A DNA stretch of 64,000 nt, taken from contig JBLNCN010000005.1 in NCBI GenBank assembly GCA_050260675.1, positions 868,001-932,000 of the forward strand, read 5' to 3'. Positions 27,177-34,673 of this stretch are shown here, piece after piece. This stretch comes from JBBDIP01 sp050260675 (GTDB lineage: Bacteria > Bacillota > Sulfobacillia > Fermentithermobacillales > Fermentithermobacillaceae). The translations under genes and the position numbers were made by a program. The notes under the pieces were generated by a model, which did no database searches, had not been told where the DNA came from, and was given only the letters and a program-made list of their open reading frames with translations. Every line of letters starts with the position of its first letter. The stretch's first letter is position 1.

Positions 27177-27225
27177 GGGGCCCAGGCGTGCTGCGCCCGT
27201 TACGCGGACCGCGCGCCTGAGCCCC
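27177..27225 (-). promoter_or_regulatory. Intercistronic hairpin between livJ and livH
   Basis: In the direction of transcription GGGGCTCAGGCG pairs with CGCCTGGGCCCC around a 25-base G/C-rich loop, a 12-base arm with one wobble or mismatch. No U run follows, so it is not a typical intrinsic terminator. Its position directly after the substrate-binding protein gene suits a 3' stabiliser or partial attenuator that gives more LivJ than membrane subunits. Confidence 0.6.
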
Positions 27226-27233
27226 GTTTCAAC

Positions 27234-28421
27234 CTAGTTGGTAACGTACTTCTCGACGTAGATGAACTTGCCGTCCTTGATCTGTTGCATCACAGCTGGC
27301 TTGTTGAGGGGGTTGTGGGTCTTGGGATCGAAAGTCATCTTGCCGGTCAGCGCTTGCAGATCTTTGATCTCCTCAATCGCCTTGGCTATTTTGTCCCCGT
27401 CGGTTGACCCGGCCTTCTTGATCGCCTCCGCCAGCACGATGAGGGCATCGACTGCCATGACCGGGTTTGGCAGCGTAGGCTCGCTGTTGTACCTGGCTTT
27501 GTAGTCCTTGATGAAGTCCTGGATGTCCGGATCTTCGACTGACGCGAGGTTCACAAAGTAACCGCCCTCGACCGCTTCTCCGCCGAGTTCGATGATGTCG
27601 GGGCTTCCCCAGTTATCTCCGCCAAGGAATACCCCTTCGTAACCGAGGTCCCGGGCCTGCTTCATCGCAAGGGCCGCTTCCTTCTGAGCCGTAGGTATGA
27701 AGATGACGTCCGGCTTAGCCTGGCACAGTTTGCCCAGCATCGCCCTGTAATCCAGTTCGCCGGAACGGAATGCCTCTTTGCCCGAAATGGTGCCGCCCGC
27801 CTTCTCAAAGGCCTCGATGAAGAACTGGGCCAGCCCGGAGGAGTAGTCCGACCCGACGTCGTACAGGACCGCCGCGGTCTTGGCGCCAAGTTTAGTCGTC
27901 GCGAACTGCGCGGCCACGGTTCCCTGGAACGGGTCGATGAAACACACCCGGAACGTGTGGGGCCGGACTGTATCTTTGTCGACGGTGACCTGAGGGTTGG
28001 TTGCGGTTGTGCCAATGAGAGGGATCTTGGAGGGTTCGGTTACCGCAGTCATAGCGATGGTGACCCCGCTTTGGGCAGCCCCGATGATGGCTACCACCTT
28101 GTCCTGCTCAATCATTCTCTTCGCGACGTTCACTGCCTCAACCGAATCGGCCCGGGTGTCGTAAGTGACCAGCTCGATGTCCTTGCCGCCAATGCCGCCC
28201 GCCGCGTTCATCTTCTCGACCCACATCTTGAGCGCGTTGCTCTCGGACTGACCCCATATCGACGCATCCCCGGTGAGAGCGACCGCGTGGCCTATCTTGA
28301 TGACTTGCTTGACGACCGGTTGCGGTTCACTCTTCGGTTCGCTTTTGGGTTGGTTCGTGCAGCCGACGAGCATTGACGCTACGACACAAAGGACCACGAC
28401 TAACGCCCATAGACGTTTCAC
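27234..28421 (-). CDS. livJ: Branched-chain amino acid ABC transporter substrate-binding lipoprotein
   Basis: 395 residues with a lipoprotein signal (ASMLVGC, Cys21), a short Lys/Pro linker and a periplasmic-binding fold of the Leu/Ile/Val type: IKIGHAVALTGDASIWG, AAGGIGGKDIELVTYDTRAD, VVAIIGAAQSGVTIAMTAV and FLGGDNWGSPDI. It captures the ligand outside the cell; whether that is a branched-chain amino acid, another amino acid or an amide such as urea is not decided by the sequence. First gene of livJHMGF. The 150 bases upstream hold no recognisable riboswitch. Confidence 0.9.
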   Translation of the reverse strand: MKRLWALVVVLCVVASMLVGCTNQPKSEPKSEPQPVVKQVIKIGHAVALTGDASIWGQSESNALKMWVEKMNAAGGIGGKDIELVTYDTRADSVEAVNVAKRMIEQDKVVAIIGAAQSGVTIAMTAVTEPSKIPLIGTTATNPQVTVDKDTVRPHTFRVCFIDPFQGTVAAQFATTKLGAKTAAVLYDVGSDYSSGLAQFFIEAFEKAGGTISGKEAFRSGELDYRAMLGKLCQAKPDVIFIPTAQKEAALAMKQARDLGYEGVFLGGDNWGSPDIIELGGEAVEGGYFVNLASVEDPDIQDFIKDYKARYNSEPTLPNPVMAVDALIVLAEAIKKAGSTDGDKIAKAIEEIKDLQALTGKMTFDPKTHNPLNKPAVMQQIKDGKFIYVEKYVTN

Positions 28422-28576
28422 ACATCTCGCCCCCTGTTTGCTGCTTCTACTTAGATCGCCGCAGCGATCGCCTCATCTTGTCCACTCGTTTTCCCATATG
28501 CGGGGGCGAGGCGGGCTATTACGGATGTGAACAAGTTCTGTAGCCTTGGGCGGGCTCGATAGGCCGTGGCGCGCCC

Positions 28577-28675
28577 TTATCGCTCGAACGAGCCCGGAAG
28601 CCTTCGGTTCAGTTCGAACGCGCAAGTAGTCTTGCCAGAGCCGAAGGCACCGTTAAGCCAGATGATCACGCGCAT
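28577..28675 (-). pseudogene. Truncated P-loop ATPase/kinase N-terminus
   Basis: A 32-residue frame from ATG 28675 to TAA 28577 begins MRVIIWLNGAFGSGKTTCAF and continues ELNRRLPGS. This is the start of the tunicamycin-resistance-like or AAA-type small kinase family (usual opening MIIWLNGAFGSGKT, full length about 180 residues). Nothing of the remaining protein is seen downstream. It follows the GNAT gene at 28683 by seven bases, so a longer operon was probably cut here. The Walker A lysine and threonine are intact, but a protein this short should be inactive. Confidence 0.7.
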
Positions 28676-28682
28676 CCCTCCA

Positions 28683-29507
28683 TCAACTCGATCGCCTGGC
28701 AATGAACCACCGGTCCTTGCGCCGGAATCCACATTTCACGTAGAACTCATCGGCGACTCCACTGAGGCGAATCACGCTGGACCGCTCCCTTGACCGGCTA
28801 ATCGTCTCGCCTACCAGCATCCTCCCTATCCCTTTGCCTTGATAAGGGGGCAGGACGTAGAACCAGTCCAGGTCGGTCTCCTTCAACCTGGGATCATAAT
28901 TACTGACCGCCGCGCCAACAGGACGTCCTGAATCTCGCTCGACTGCCCACAACCACAGCGTTGGGGCAAACGCAGGGGATCTGGTCCAGTCCCTCACCGC
29001 GTTTCCTGTCAGCCGATAATGGCTGTCTGTCTCCCTGATAAGGTCGGCCAGCGCTTCGTAATCCTCGTCTCCGTCGAAGCAGAACTCGGCCACGGAGTAA
29101 CCGGCAGCCATGGGCTGCAGACGGCTCTTGTCCTCCGGTGGTAGAACCCTGGGTGATGAGCCGTTGGGTGGTAGGTCATAGAACAAGGTGTATGTCTCGG
29201 TTGACTCATATCCGTCCAATTGGTCTTGGATCAGTTTGAAGAACTCCTCGTGCAGGACCAGGAAGGATAGTGCCCGCACCTGCTCCAACGGGAGCAAGAA
29301 CGTCTCCTTGTTGTCGGACCAGTAGAAGACAAGCCTGTCACCGTCGACAGCATACAGACAGGCACTGGAACCGGATGTCATCCGGCAGGTCCTGCTCCTG
29401 GCCAGCATGCCTTCCAGCTTCCAGAAGGGTATGCTGGAGACGTAACCGGGGTCAGCCTCATACATGACCCGGACCTGTTCGATGAAATCTCTGTTGTTGA
29501 CGTCCAT
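28683..29507 (-). CDS. GNAT acetyltransferase with N-terminal extension
   Basis: 274 residues from ATG 29507 (alternative ATG 29528; the longer frame to 29648 has no support). The first 140 residues (NNRDFIEQVRVMYEADPG, then CLYAVDGDRLVFYWSD) form a separate sensor-like or degenerate GNAT domain. The C-terminal half is a canonical GNAT fold with LDWFYVLPPYQGKGIGRMLV and EFYVKCGFRRKDRWF. Ribosome site is weak, so the start is uncertain. It is divergent from a pseudogene and is followed by a truncated kinase. Confidence 0.8.
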   Translation of the reverse strand: MDVNNRDFIEQVRVMYEADPGYVSSIPFWKLEGMLARSRTCRMTSGSSACLYAVDGDRLVFYWSDNKETFLLPLEQVRALSFLVLHEEFFKLIQDQLDGYESTETYTLFYDLPPNGSSPRVLPPEDKSRLQPMAAGYSVAEFCFDGDEDYEALADLIRETDSHYRLTGNAVRDWTRSPAFAPTLWLWAVERDSGRPVGAAVSNYDPRLKETDLDWFYVLPPYQGKGIGRMLVGETISRSRERSSVIRLSGVADEFYVKCGFRRKDRWFIARRSS

Positions 29508-29559
29508 GCCCACATGATACACCGACATTCGACCCGGTCGGAGCTCGCGCGGCATCGCG

Positions 29560-29937
29560 GGCGTCTTGGCCTTATGGACGGCAAGTTGATGCTGACCGCG
29601 TTTCCCACCGGAGACGTGACGCGAGCCTTTCGAACTGAGAGAAAGCACCGGGTTGTTGGCTTCGCTTGGTCACCCCGTGGCGACGTTTTCGCATACCACA
29701 CAGAACACTCTGAGCCCGGAGGCAGAGGGAGCGTCTACCTAGTGCATCTGGACGGCTCAACCGAGAAACTTGCCGACCTGCAGGCTCCGGATCAAAGCTG
29801 ACCTACACTCTGTTTGCGCGTACGGGTCCGGAGAACCTCTGGGTAATGGATACAAGCAGCAGTTAGAAGGTCGGCTCTACTACCTCGAATCGGACGAGGC
29901 AGAGTCTTGCCATCTGCGGAACATTCCTGCTGTATAG
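29560..29937 (+). pseudogene. Broken paralogue of the PD40 lipoprotein at 22531
   Basis: Three blocks match the intact protein in order. Block 1 (to 29801): AFPTGDVTRAF, then HRVVGFAWSPRGDVFAYHTE and HSEPGGRGSVYLVHLDGSTE, almost identical to the parent. Block 2, in another frame: LTYTLFARTGPENLWVMD. Block 3: GRLYYLESDEAES ending at a TAG at 29935-29937, matching the parent's last residues. The lipoprotein signal and about 250 central residues are missing. It is a duplicated gene that has decayed by deletion and frameshift. Confidence 0.8.
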
Positions 29938-30070
29938 AAGTCCAATAGAGTGAAGCTGGCGCCGAGACCCTTTGAGGAGCAACCGGCTCGCAGGGGAGCC
30001 CACCCAAGTGAGACTGAATCGACAGAGACGACACAGGTCCGAACGAAAGCGCTGGTGGCAACACGTGAAG

Positions 30071-31198
30071 ATGCCATCGGGTTTGTTCGTCTCCGTCCTT
30101 CTTGCCTCGCTGCTACTGCAGTCCGGGGGCTATGCCGGCTTCCCCGGCCGTGCCGCCTTCTCCGGCTCTGGTGGCTCCCTCGCCTCTGGTGACTCCCGGG
30201 GTCCTGGCGGCTCCCCCAACCATGCCGGTTTCCCTAGCCCCAATGGCGGAGACGGAGGCACGGTCGTCTCAGGAGGCGACGGCACCGCCACGCCTGACTC
30301 TGAACTAGACCCGAATGCTGGCGACGAGCCGGTGCGCCTGAAGCCCAACGAGCTCGGCCAAGTCATGATCATCATGTACCACGACGTGCAGGAACACGAC
30401 AGAGAATGGGTGAGGTCCAGGGATAATCTCAGGGCCGACCTGGAGCGGTTCTACAACTTGGGATATACGCTGATCCCTCTGAGCGACTACCTATCTGGAC
30501 ATATTCAGGTACCCGAGGGACGGACGCCCCTTGTGCTGACCTTTGATGACGGGACCCGCGGACAACTCACTCTCGTTGAAGGAGAGGCAGGGCTGGTCCC
30601 AGACCCTGACTGCGCGGTCGGAATCCTACTCGAATTCTCAAAAGAGCACCCCGGCTTCGGCCACTCAGCCACCTTCTTCGTGAACTCGGGAAACCCGTTC
30701 GGCGACGCGGCCCGCATTGCAGAGAACCTTGGCTTCATCCTGGAGGCCGGGATGGAGATCGGTAACCACACCCGGACTCACCGGGACCTTTCCGCCGCAT
30801 CACCGGAAGAGGTAGCAAAGGAGCTCGGCAGTCTCGTCAACGAGGTGCGAGCGATTACCGGCTATGAGGTAACCTCGCTGGCGCTCCCTTTCGGCGGATA
30901 CCCGAAGTCGAAGGAAAACCTCCTCGCAGGAACCTGGAATGAGCAGGCATACCACAACCTGGGCGTGCTCCTGGTCGGAGCGGAGCCTGCCCCGTCACCC
31001 TTCTCCAAGCAGTTCAACCCGTATGCGATACCGCGGATCCGCGGGTCCCAGGCTGAACTGGATAAATGGCTTCATGAGATGGAGAAGTATCCAGAGCGGC
31101 GATACGTATCCGACGGTCAGCCGGACATGGTCACTTTCATGGACGGCGATGAAGTCCGCTCTATTCCACTCGCAAGGGATCACAGGCTATCCCAATAG
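30071..31198 (+). CDS. Secreted polysaccharide deacetylase (NodB family)
   Basis: 375 residues from ATG 30071, immediately followed by a signal peptide (PSGLFVSVLLASLLLQSGG); an in-frame extension to 29972 would bury the signal. A 70-residue Gly/Ser/Pro-rich linker precedes the NodB domain (about 95 on): MIIMYHDV, LVLTFDDGTRG with the catalytic and metal Asp pair, the HxxxH-type metal site in GNHTRTHRDLS, and ALPFGGYPKS. The enzyme removes N- or O-acetyl groups from peptidoglycan or other glycans outside the cell. The linker suggests wall spanning. Its 3' end faces the repeat-filled gap at 31199-31825. Confidence 0.88.
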   Translation: MPSGLFVSVLLASLLLQSGGYAGFPGRAAFSGSGGSLASGDSRGPGGSPNHAGFPSPNGGDGGTVVSGGDGTATPDSELDPNAGDEPVRLKPNELGQVMIIMYHDVQEHDREWVRSRDNLRADLERFYNLGYTLIPLSDYLSGHIQVPEGRTPLVLTFDDGTRGQLTLVEGEAGLVPDPDCAVGILLEFSKEHPGFGHSATFFVNSGNPFGDAARIAENLGFILEAGMEIGNHTRTHRDLSAASPEEVAKELGSLVNEVRAITGYEVTSLALPFGGYPKSKENLLAGTWNEQAYHNLGVLLVGAEPAPSPFSKQFNPYAIPRIRGSQAELDKWLHEMEKYPERRYVSDGQPDMVTFMDGDEVRSIPLARDHRLSQ

Positions 31199-31337
31199 TC
31201 CCTTACTAGGGCGTCACTCAGTGTGCTAGGGGAAATGTCCCTACCTCCGGATCCTCGAGGGCCAGGGATGAACACGCTCTGGTTCGGTAATCTATCCATG
31301 GAAGGGGCCGCGCCGCGGATATGACGTCTTCGTAACG

Positions 31338-31697
31338 GTCACCAGGTGACTACTGAGTTTTCTGCCTCTCACGCTATAACCAATAGAAGCCGCTCTATCA
31401 GTCACCAAATGGGTAACGTGTCGAAAAGTGCAGTCACGGGATGACTGTTAGTGCCAATCTAGTCACGCCACGACCACGCTTTTCCGCCCTATTGGTCGCC
31501 AAAAGTAATATGACCTTCGCGCTAATAATCATCGAATGACGGCTCCAAATCCGACTGGGCGCGGCATGACGCCTGCAGAACCCTTAACCAGCTTGGCGAG
31601 ACAATATCGCCGGTGCTAACCGTCATCGGGTGATCCTCTGTAGACGCTCACGCGTGGCTTCGGCGAGCGAGGTCTATCAGTTGGTCACGATATGACC
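31338..31697. repeat. Array of ~12 degenerate 13-bp dyads with ~31.5-bp spacing
   Basis: The convergent gap 31199-31825 (about 630 bases) has no gene. It contains repeated versions of the dyad GTCAC-NNN-ATGAC. Best copies: GTCACCAGGTGAC (31338-31350), AGTCACGGGATGACT (31432-31446), TCATCGAATGA (31529-31539) and GGTCACGATATGACC (31683-31697). Weaker copies lie near 31375, 31409, 31468, 31505, 31566, 31597, 31629 and 31655. Neighbouring centres differ by 26-37 bases, mean about 31.5, that is three helical turns, so all sites face one side of the DNA. This looks like a cooperative protein-binding array; the binding protein is unknown. Confidence 0.65.
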
Positions 31698-31755
31698 GTT
31701 AGGAGGGACGGCGGCGGGCAGCCGGGTACCCGGGTAGCCGAGCAATCGGGTGCGA

Positions 31756-31799
31756 ATATGCATCTGATATGCAACTGATGTGCATTTGATATGCAAGAC
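31756..31799. repeat. Four tandem 11-bp repeats
   Basis: ATATGCATCTG, ATATGCAACTG, ATGTGCATTTG and ATATGCAAGAC stand head to tail without spacers, 27 bases from the murI stop. The unit is one helical turn long. They follow directly on the 31.5-bp dyad array, in the same geneless gap. No role is known; a binding site cluster or slippage product are both possible. Confidence 0.8.
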
Positions 31800-31825
31800 A
31801 GGCAGCGAGGCAACGGATAGCGCCT

Positions 31826-32659
31826 CTAGACAAACACAACCTTCTCCGCCCTCTTGATCTCCCTGCCCAGGAACCCTGACCCCAGCCTCTTGAACTCTTC
31901 AGGTTCTCCGCTGGTGTAGAAGTTGTGATGAGGGGCAGCAGCTCCAGCGGAGGCGACTGAGTAACCTGCGGTAGGGGCTGAACAACCGGCGGTAGAGGTC
32001 TTGCCCTTCAGAGCAGCCAGCGCCTCTACCGCTGTCTCGGCTGCCGGGTCAACTAAGTTGACGCCAGGCCCCATCACTTCGGCGATGAGCGAGGATAGCA
32101 GCGGGAAATGGGTGCAGCCCAGAACCAGCGTGTCGATACCGGTTCCGGCAAAGACAGCCAGGTCCTCCCTGATGATCCGCCGGGCTTCGTCGCCCGTCGT
32201 GTTTCCGGTCTCGACGAGCCTAACTAGACGCATGCAGGGCTGCCCGATGACCTCAATCTGGGGATCCAATGCCCGGATGGCCTCCTGATAAGCCCTGCTC
32301 TTTATGGTGAACTCAGTAGCGATAACCCCGACCTTCTTATTGCGGGTCGCGGCAACGGCTCCTTTAGCGCCGGAACCGATGACTCCCACAATCGGGAAGG
32401 GATACGCATGCTCGACCTCTGACATCGCCGCGGCGGTAGCTGTGTTGCAGGCGATAATCGCAACATCAACGCCTTTGCCAGCCAGAAAGTCCAGTATCTG
32501 GCGGGAAAAGCGCGCTATCTCCTCCCGGGGTCGTACTCCGTAGGGGTTGCGACCGTTATCGGCGTAGTACTCGGTGTTGGCTCCAGGGATCTTGTCCATT
32601 ACCTCTTTGAGCACGGTGAGTCCGCCGTAACCCGAATCGAATACTCCGATAGTCGGCAT
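31826..32659 (-). CDS. murI: Glutamate racemase
   Basis: 277 residues from ATG 32659 with GGAGG eight bases upstream (GTG at 32665 is the alternative). It interconverts L- and D-glutamate for peptidoglycan. The two catalytic cysteines are in IIACNTATAAA (Cys71) and LVLGCTHFPLL (Cys182), and DSGYGG with Asp8/Ser9 opens the active site. Near the C-terminus there is an unusual low-complexity Ala/Ser/Thr insert (TAGCSAPTAGYSVASAG) not typical of the family. Divergent from purC. Confidence 0.95.
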   Translation of the reverse strand: MPTIGVFDSGYGGLTVLKEVMDKIPGANTEYYADNGRNPYGVRPREEIARFSRQILDFLAGKGVDVAIIACNTATAAAMSEVEHAYPFPIVGVIGSGAKGAVAATRNKKVGVIATEFTIKSRAYQEAIRALDPQIEVIGQPCMRLVRLVETGNTTGDEARRIIREDLAVFAGTGIDTLVLGCTHFPLLSSLIAEVMGPGVNLVDPAAETAVEALAALKGKTSTAGCSAPTAGYSVASAGAAAPHHNFYTSGEPEEFKRLGSGFLGREIKRAEKVVFV

Positions 32660-32845
32660 GTCCACTACCTCCGTGGCAGCGATGTCTGATGAAAAGCAGC
32701 ATCTATGATCAACATATCACATTCCCGGCCCGCCTGTCGCAAGTCTTGCTGGCGACAAGGAGCTACACGCTCCTCGTCGAACCAGTTACAATCGGATACA
32801 TACTAATGCAGGCGCTCCATGCCACCATCCACTGGGGGAAAGACG

Positions 32846-33529
32846 ATGAAGACCATCTACAGCGGCAAAACCAAGGACGTAATGCTCATGGAAGACGGCA
32901 ACGTACTCCTGAAGTTCAAGGACACCGTCACCGGGACCGGGGACGTGATCGACCCTGGATCCAACACCGTAATAGGCGAAGTGGCAGGCAAAGGCAACGC
33001 GTCTTTCCGCCTGACCATGCACTTTTTCAACTTGCTCAAGCAGGCCGGGATGGAGACCCACTTCATCGCGCCGGGTCCCGAACCTAACACTATGATCGTG
33101 AAGCGCGCGAAAACATTCGGCAAGGGTTTGGAGGTAGTGTGCAGGGAGAAGGCGTGGGGAAGCTTCATCCGCCGGTATGGCGACTACATCCAGCAGGGCA
33201 CCCCTCTCCCCTCTCTTGTCGAGTTCACCCTTAAAGACGACGAACGGGGCGATCCGCCTCTAACGGAGGACACGCTTCAGACGCTCAAGATCGCGACAGC
33301 CGACCAGATCCGGTTCATGAAGGAAACGGCCAAGAAGGCGACCGCGATCCTCAAGGCTCACCTGGCTGAAAAGGGTCTAGACCTCATCGACCTCAAGTAC
33401 GAGTTCGGCGAGGTCGATGGCAAGACGATGATCATAGACGAGATCTCCGGCGACGGCATGAGGGCCGCACGCAACGGAGAAGTGGTCCTATCGAAGGAAC
33501 TGGCCTCTATTCTGCTGGGCAACTCCTAG
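32846..33529 (+). CDS. purC: Phosphoribosylaminoimidazole-succinocarboxamide synthase
   Basis: 227 residues from ATG 32846 (GGGGGAA upstream; an in-frame ATG at 32819 is less likely). It ligates aspartate to CAIR with ATP in purine synthesis. Motifs: IYSGKTKDVML (ATP loop), GKGNASFRLTMHFFNLL, the family line VVCREKAWGSFIRRYG, and LIDLKYEFGEVDGKTMIIDE with SGDGMRA near the end. It stands alone, away from other pur genes. A small TGGGG/CCCCA hairpin at 33550-33563 lies between it and the convergent GNAT-HIT gene but lacks a T run. Confidence 0.94.
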   Translation: MKTIYSGKTKDVMLMEDGNVLLKFKDTVTGTGDVIDPGSNTVIGEVAGKGNASFRLTMHFFNLLKQAGMETHFIAPGPEPNTMIVKRAKTFGKGLEVVCREKAWGSFIRRYGDYIQQGTPLPSLVEFTLKDDERGDPPLTEDTLQTLKIATADQIRFMKETAKKATAILKAHLAEKGLDLIDLKYEFGEVDGKTMIIDEISGDGMRAARNGEVVLSKELASILLGNS

Positions 33530-33567
33530 GCAACTGGCGGACGTTTGCTTGGGGCTGGCCCCAGAGC

Positions 33568-34515
33568 CTATGTTGGCTCGTCCAGGGCCAGCCTCATCTG
33601 CTTCACGAACCACCAGAACTCCTCGTCGCTCTCGTAGGGGGACGGTTCGGTCTTGCGATAGTCGATGGGGCCGCTCGGGAAGTCGTCGTCAAGGTACCTG
33701 GGGAAAAGGTGCACGTGGAGGTGCGGCATTGAGTTGCCGTGGATCTCATAGTTGATCTTCACTGCCCCCGTCACCTTGTGAAGCGCTTGGGCGGCGCGCT
33801 GAACGTCGCCCATGAAGGCGGCCATGGCATCGGAAGGCATATCATAGAAGTGCTCCGAGTGGACCTTCGACAGCACCTCGCACTTGCCAAACAAGCAACC
33901 TTGGGCCTCCTTGCTGCACTCGAGCCACGAGTGCTCCATTTCCTTTATCTCGATAGGCGGATCGTCGGACTCTTCGGCTCTACATACCGGACAGTTCTCC
34001 GGCTTCGCCCATCTGGCGTAGTCGGGGTAGCGGTAGTGAAAGCTCCCGCCCCGCCTCGTGTCCGACGCCTTGGTCGCCATCTTGCTGCGGGGATTGCCGA
34101 GCGGGTCTGTAACCCTTTCCACGTCGGCAAAACCAAACTTGTGGTAGATGCCCCGAGCCGGCCCTCCGTCAGGATCTCCCTCGAGGAACGTTACTGCGGT
34201 TATCTCCTTGCGGGGATCCAGCTGGTTCATCGCGCACCGCAGAAGCTTGGTGCCGACTCCCTTTCCCCGATGCGCTTCAGAAACCGCAAACCAGGAGATG
34301 CGGTTATGCGCTCTGGAGAAGGAGATAATGCCCATGCACTCCCTTGTCATGCGCCGCACCGCGATAAGGGCTTCATGCTTGGAGATCTTGCTGTTCATGT
34401 ACCTCGTAAACTCCGGGTCCCGGGGCATATCCTTGCTGCCGAAGAGCAAAGCAACCTCCTCAGCCAAGGCAATCCATGAGGGTCTATCTTCTTCCGTCGC
34501 CCAGCGGATCAGCAT
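33568..34515 (-). CDS. GNAT-HIT fusion protein
   Basis: 315 residues from ATG 34515 (GGGAGG upstream; the frame open to 34815 overlaps the sensor kinase and is rejected). Residues 1-135 are a GNAT domain (WFAVSEAHRGKGVGTKLL, YHKFGFADVERVTDP). Residues 170-315 are a HIT domain with CPVC (Cys175/178) and the full triad H265-L-H267-V-H269-LFPRY. GNAT transfers acyl groups from acyl-CoA; HIT cleaves or transfers nucleotidyl groups. One protein could acetylate a substrate and remove an adenylylated by-product, but this is inference. Gene lies 158 bases downstream of the sensor kinase. Confidence 0.88.
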   Translation of the reverse strand: MLIRWATEEDRPSWIALAEEVALLFGSKDMPRDPEFTRYMNSKISKHEALIAVRRMTRECMGIISFSRAHNRISWFAVSEAHRGKGVGTKLLRCAMNQLDPRKEITAVTFLEGDPDGGPARGIYHKFGFADVERVTDPLGNPRSKMATKASDTRRGGSFHYRYPDYARWAKPENCPVCRAEESDDPPIEIKEMEHSWLECSKEAQGCLFGKCEVLSKVHSEHFYDMPSDAMAAFMGDVQRAAQALHKVTGAVKINYEIHGNSMPHLHVHLFPRYLDDDFPSGPIDYRKTEPSPYESDEEFWWFVKQMRLALDEPT

Positions 34516-34673
34516 GCTTCGTGTCCTCCCTCTTCGGATGCTTGTCGCAAACAAGCGCCGCGCAAGTCGAAGAGAACAAGCATACACTACCGCCCGCCCC
34601 GGCGACAATGCCTTCACGAACCAGGCGTGTGAGGTCAGAGAAGCACGGAGGAAAAGAAGGGCGCTGACGCCTC

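Noticed and set aside
31338..31697. CRISPR array
   Set aside because: Spacing of 26-37 bases between centres leaves no room for normal repeats plus spacers, repeats are short and degenerate, and no cas genes are near.
33550..33563. Terminator between purC and the GNAT-HIT gene
   Set aside because: The hairpin is only five pairs with no T run on either side.
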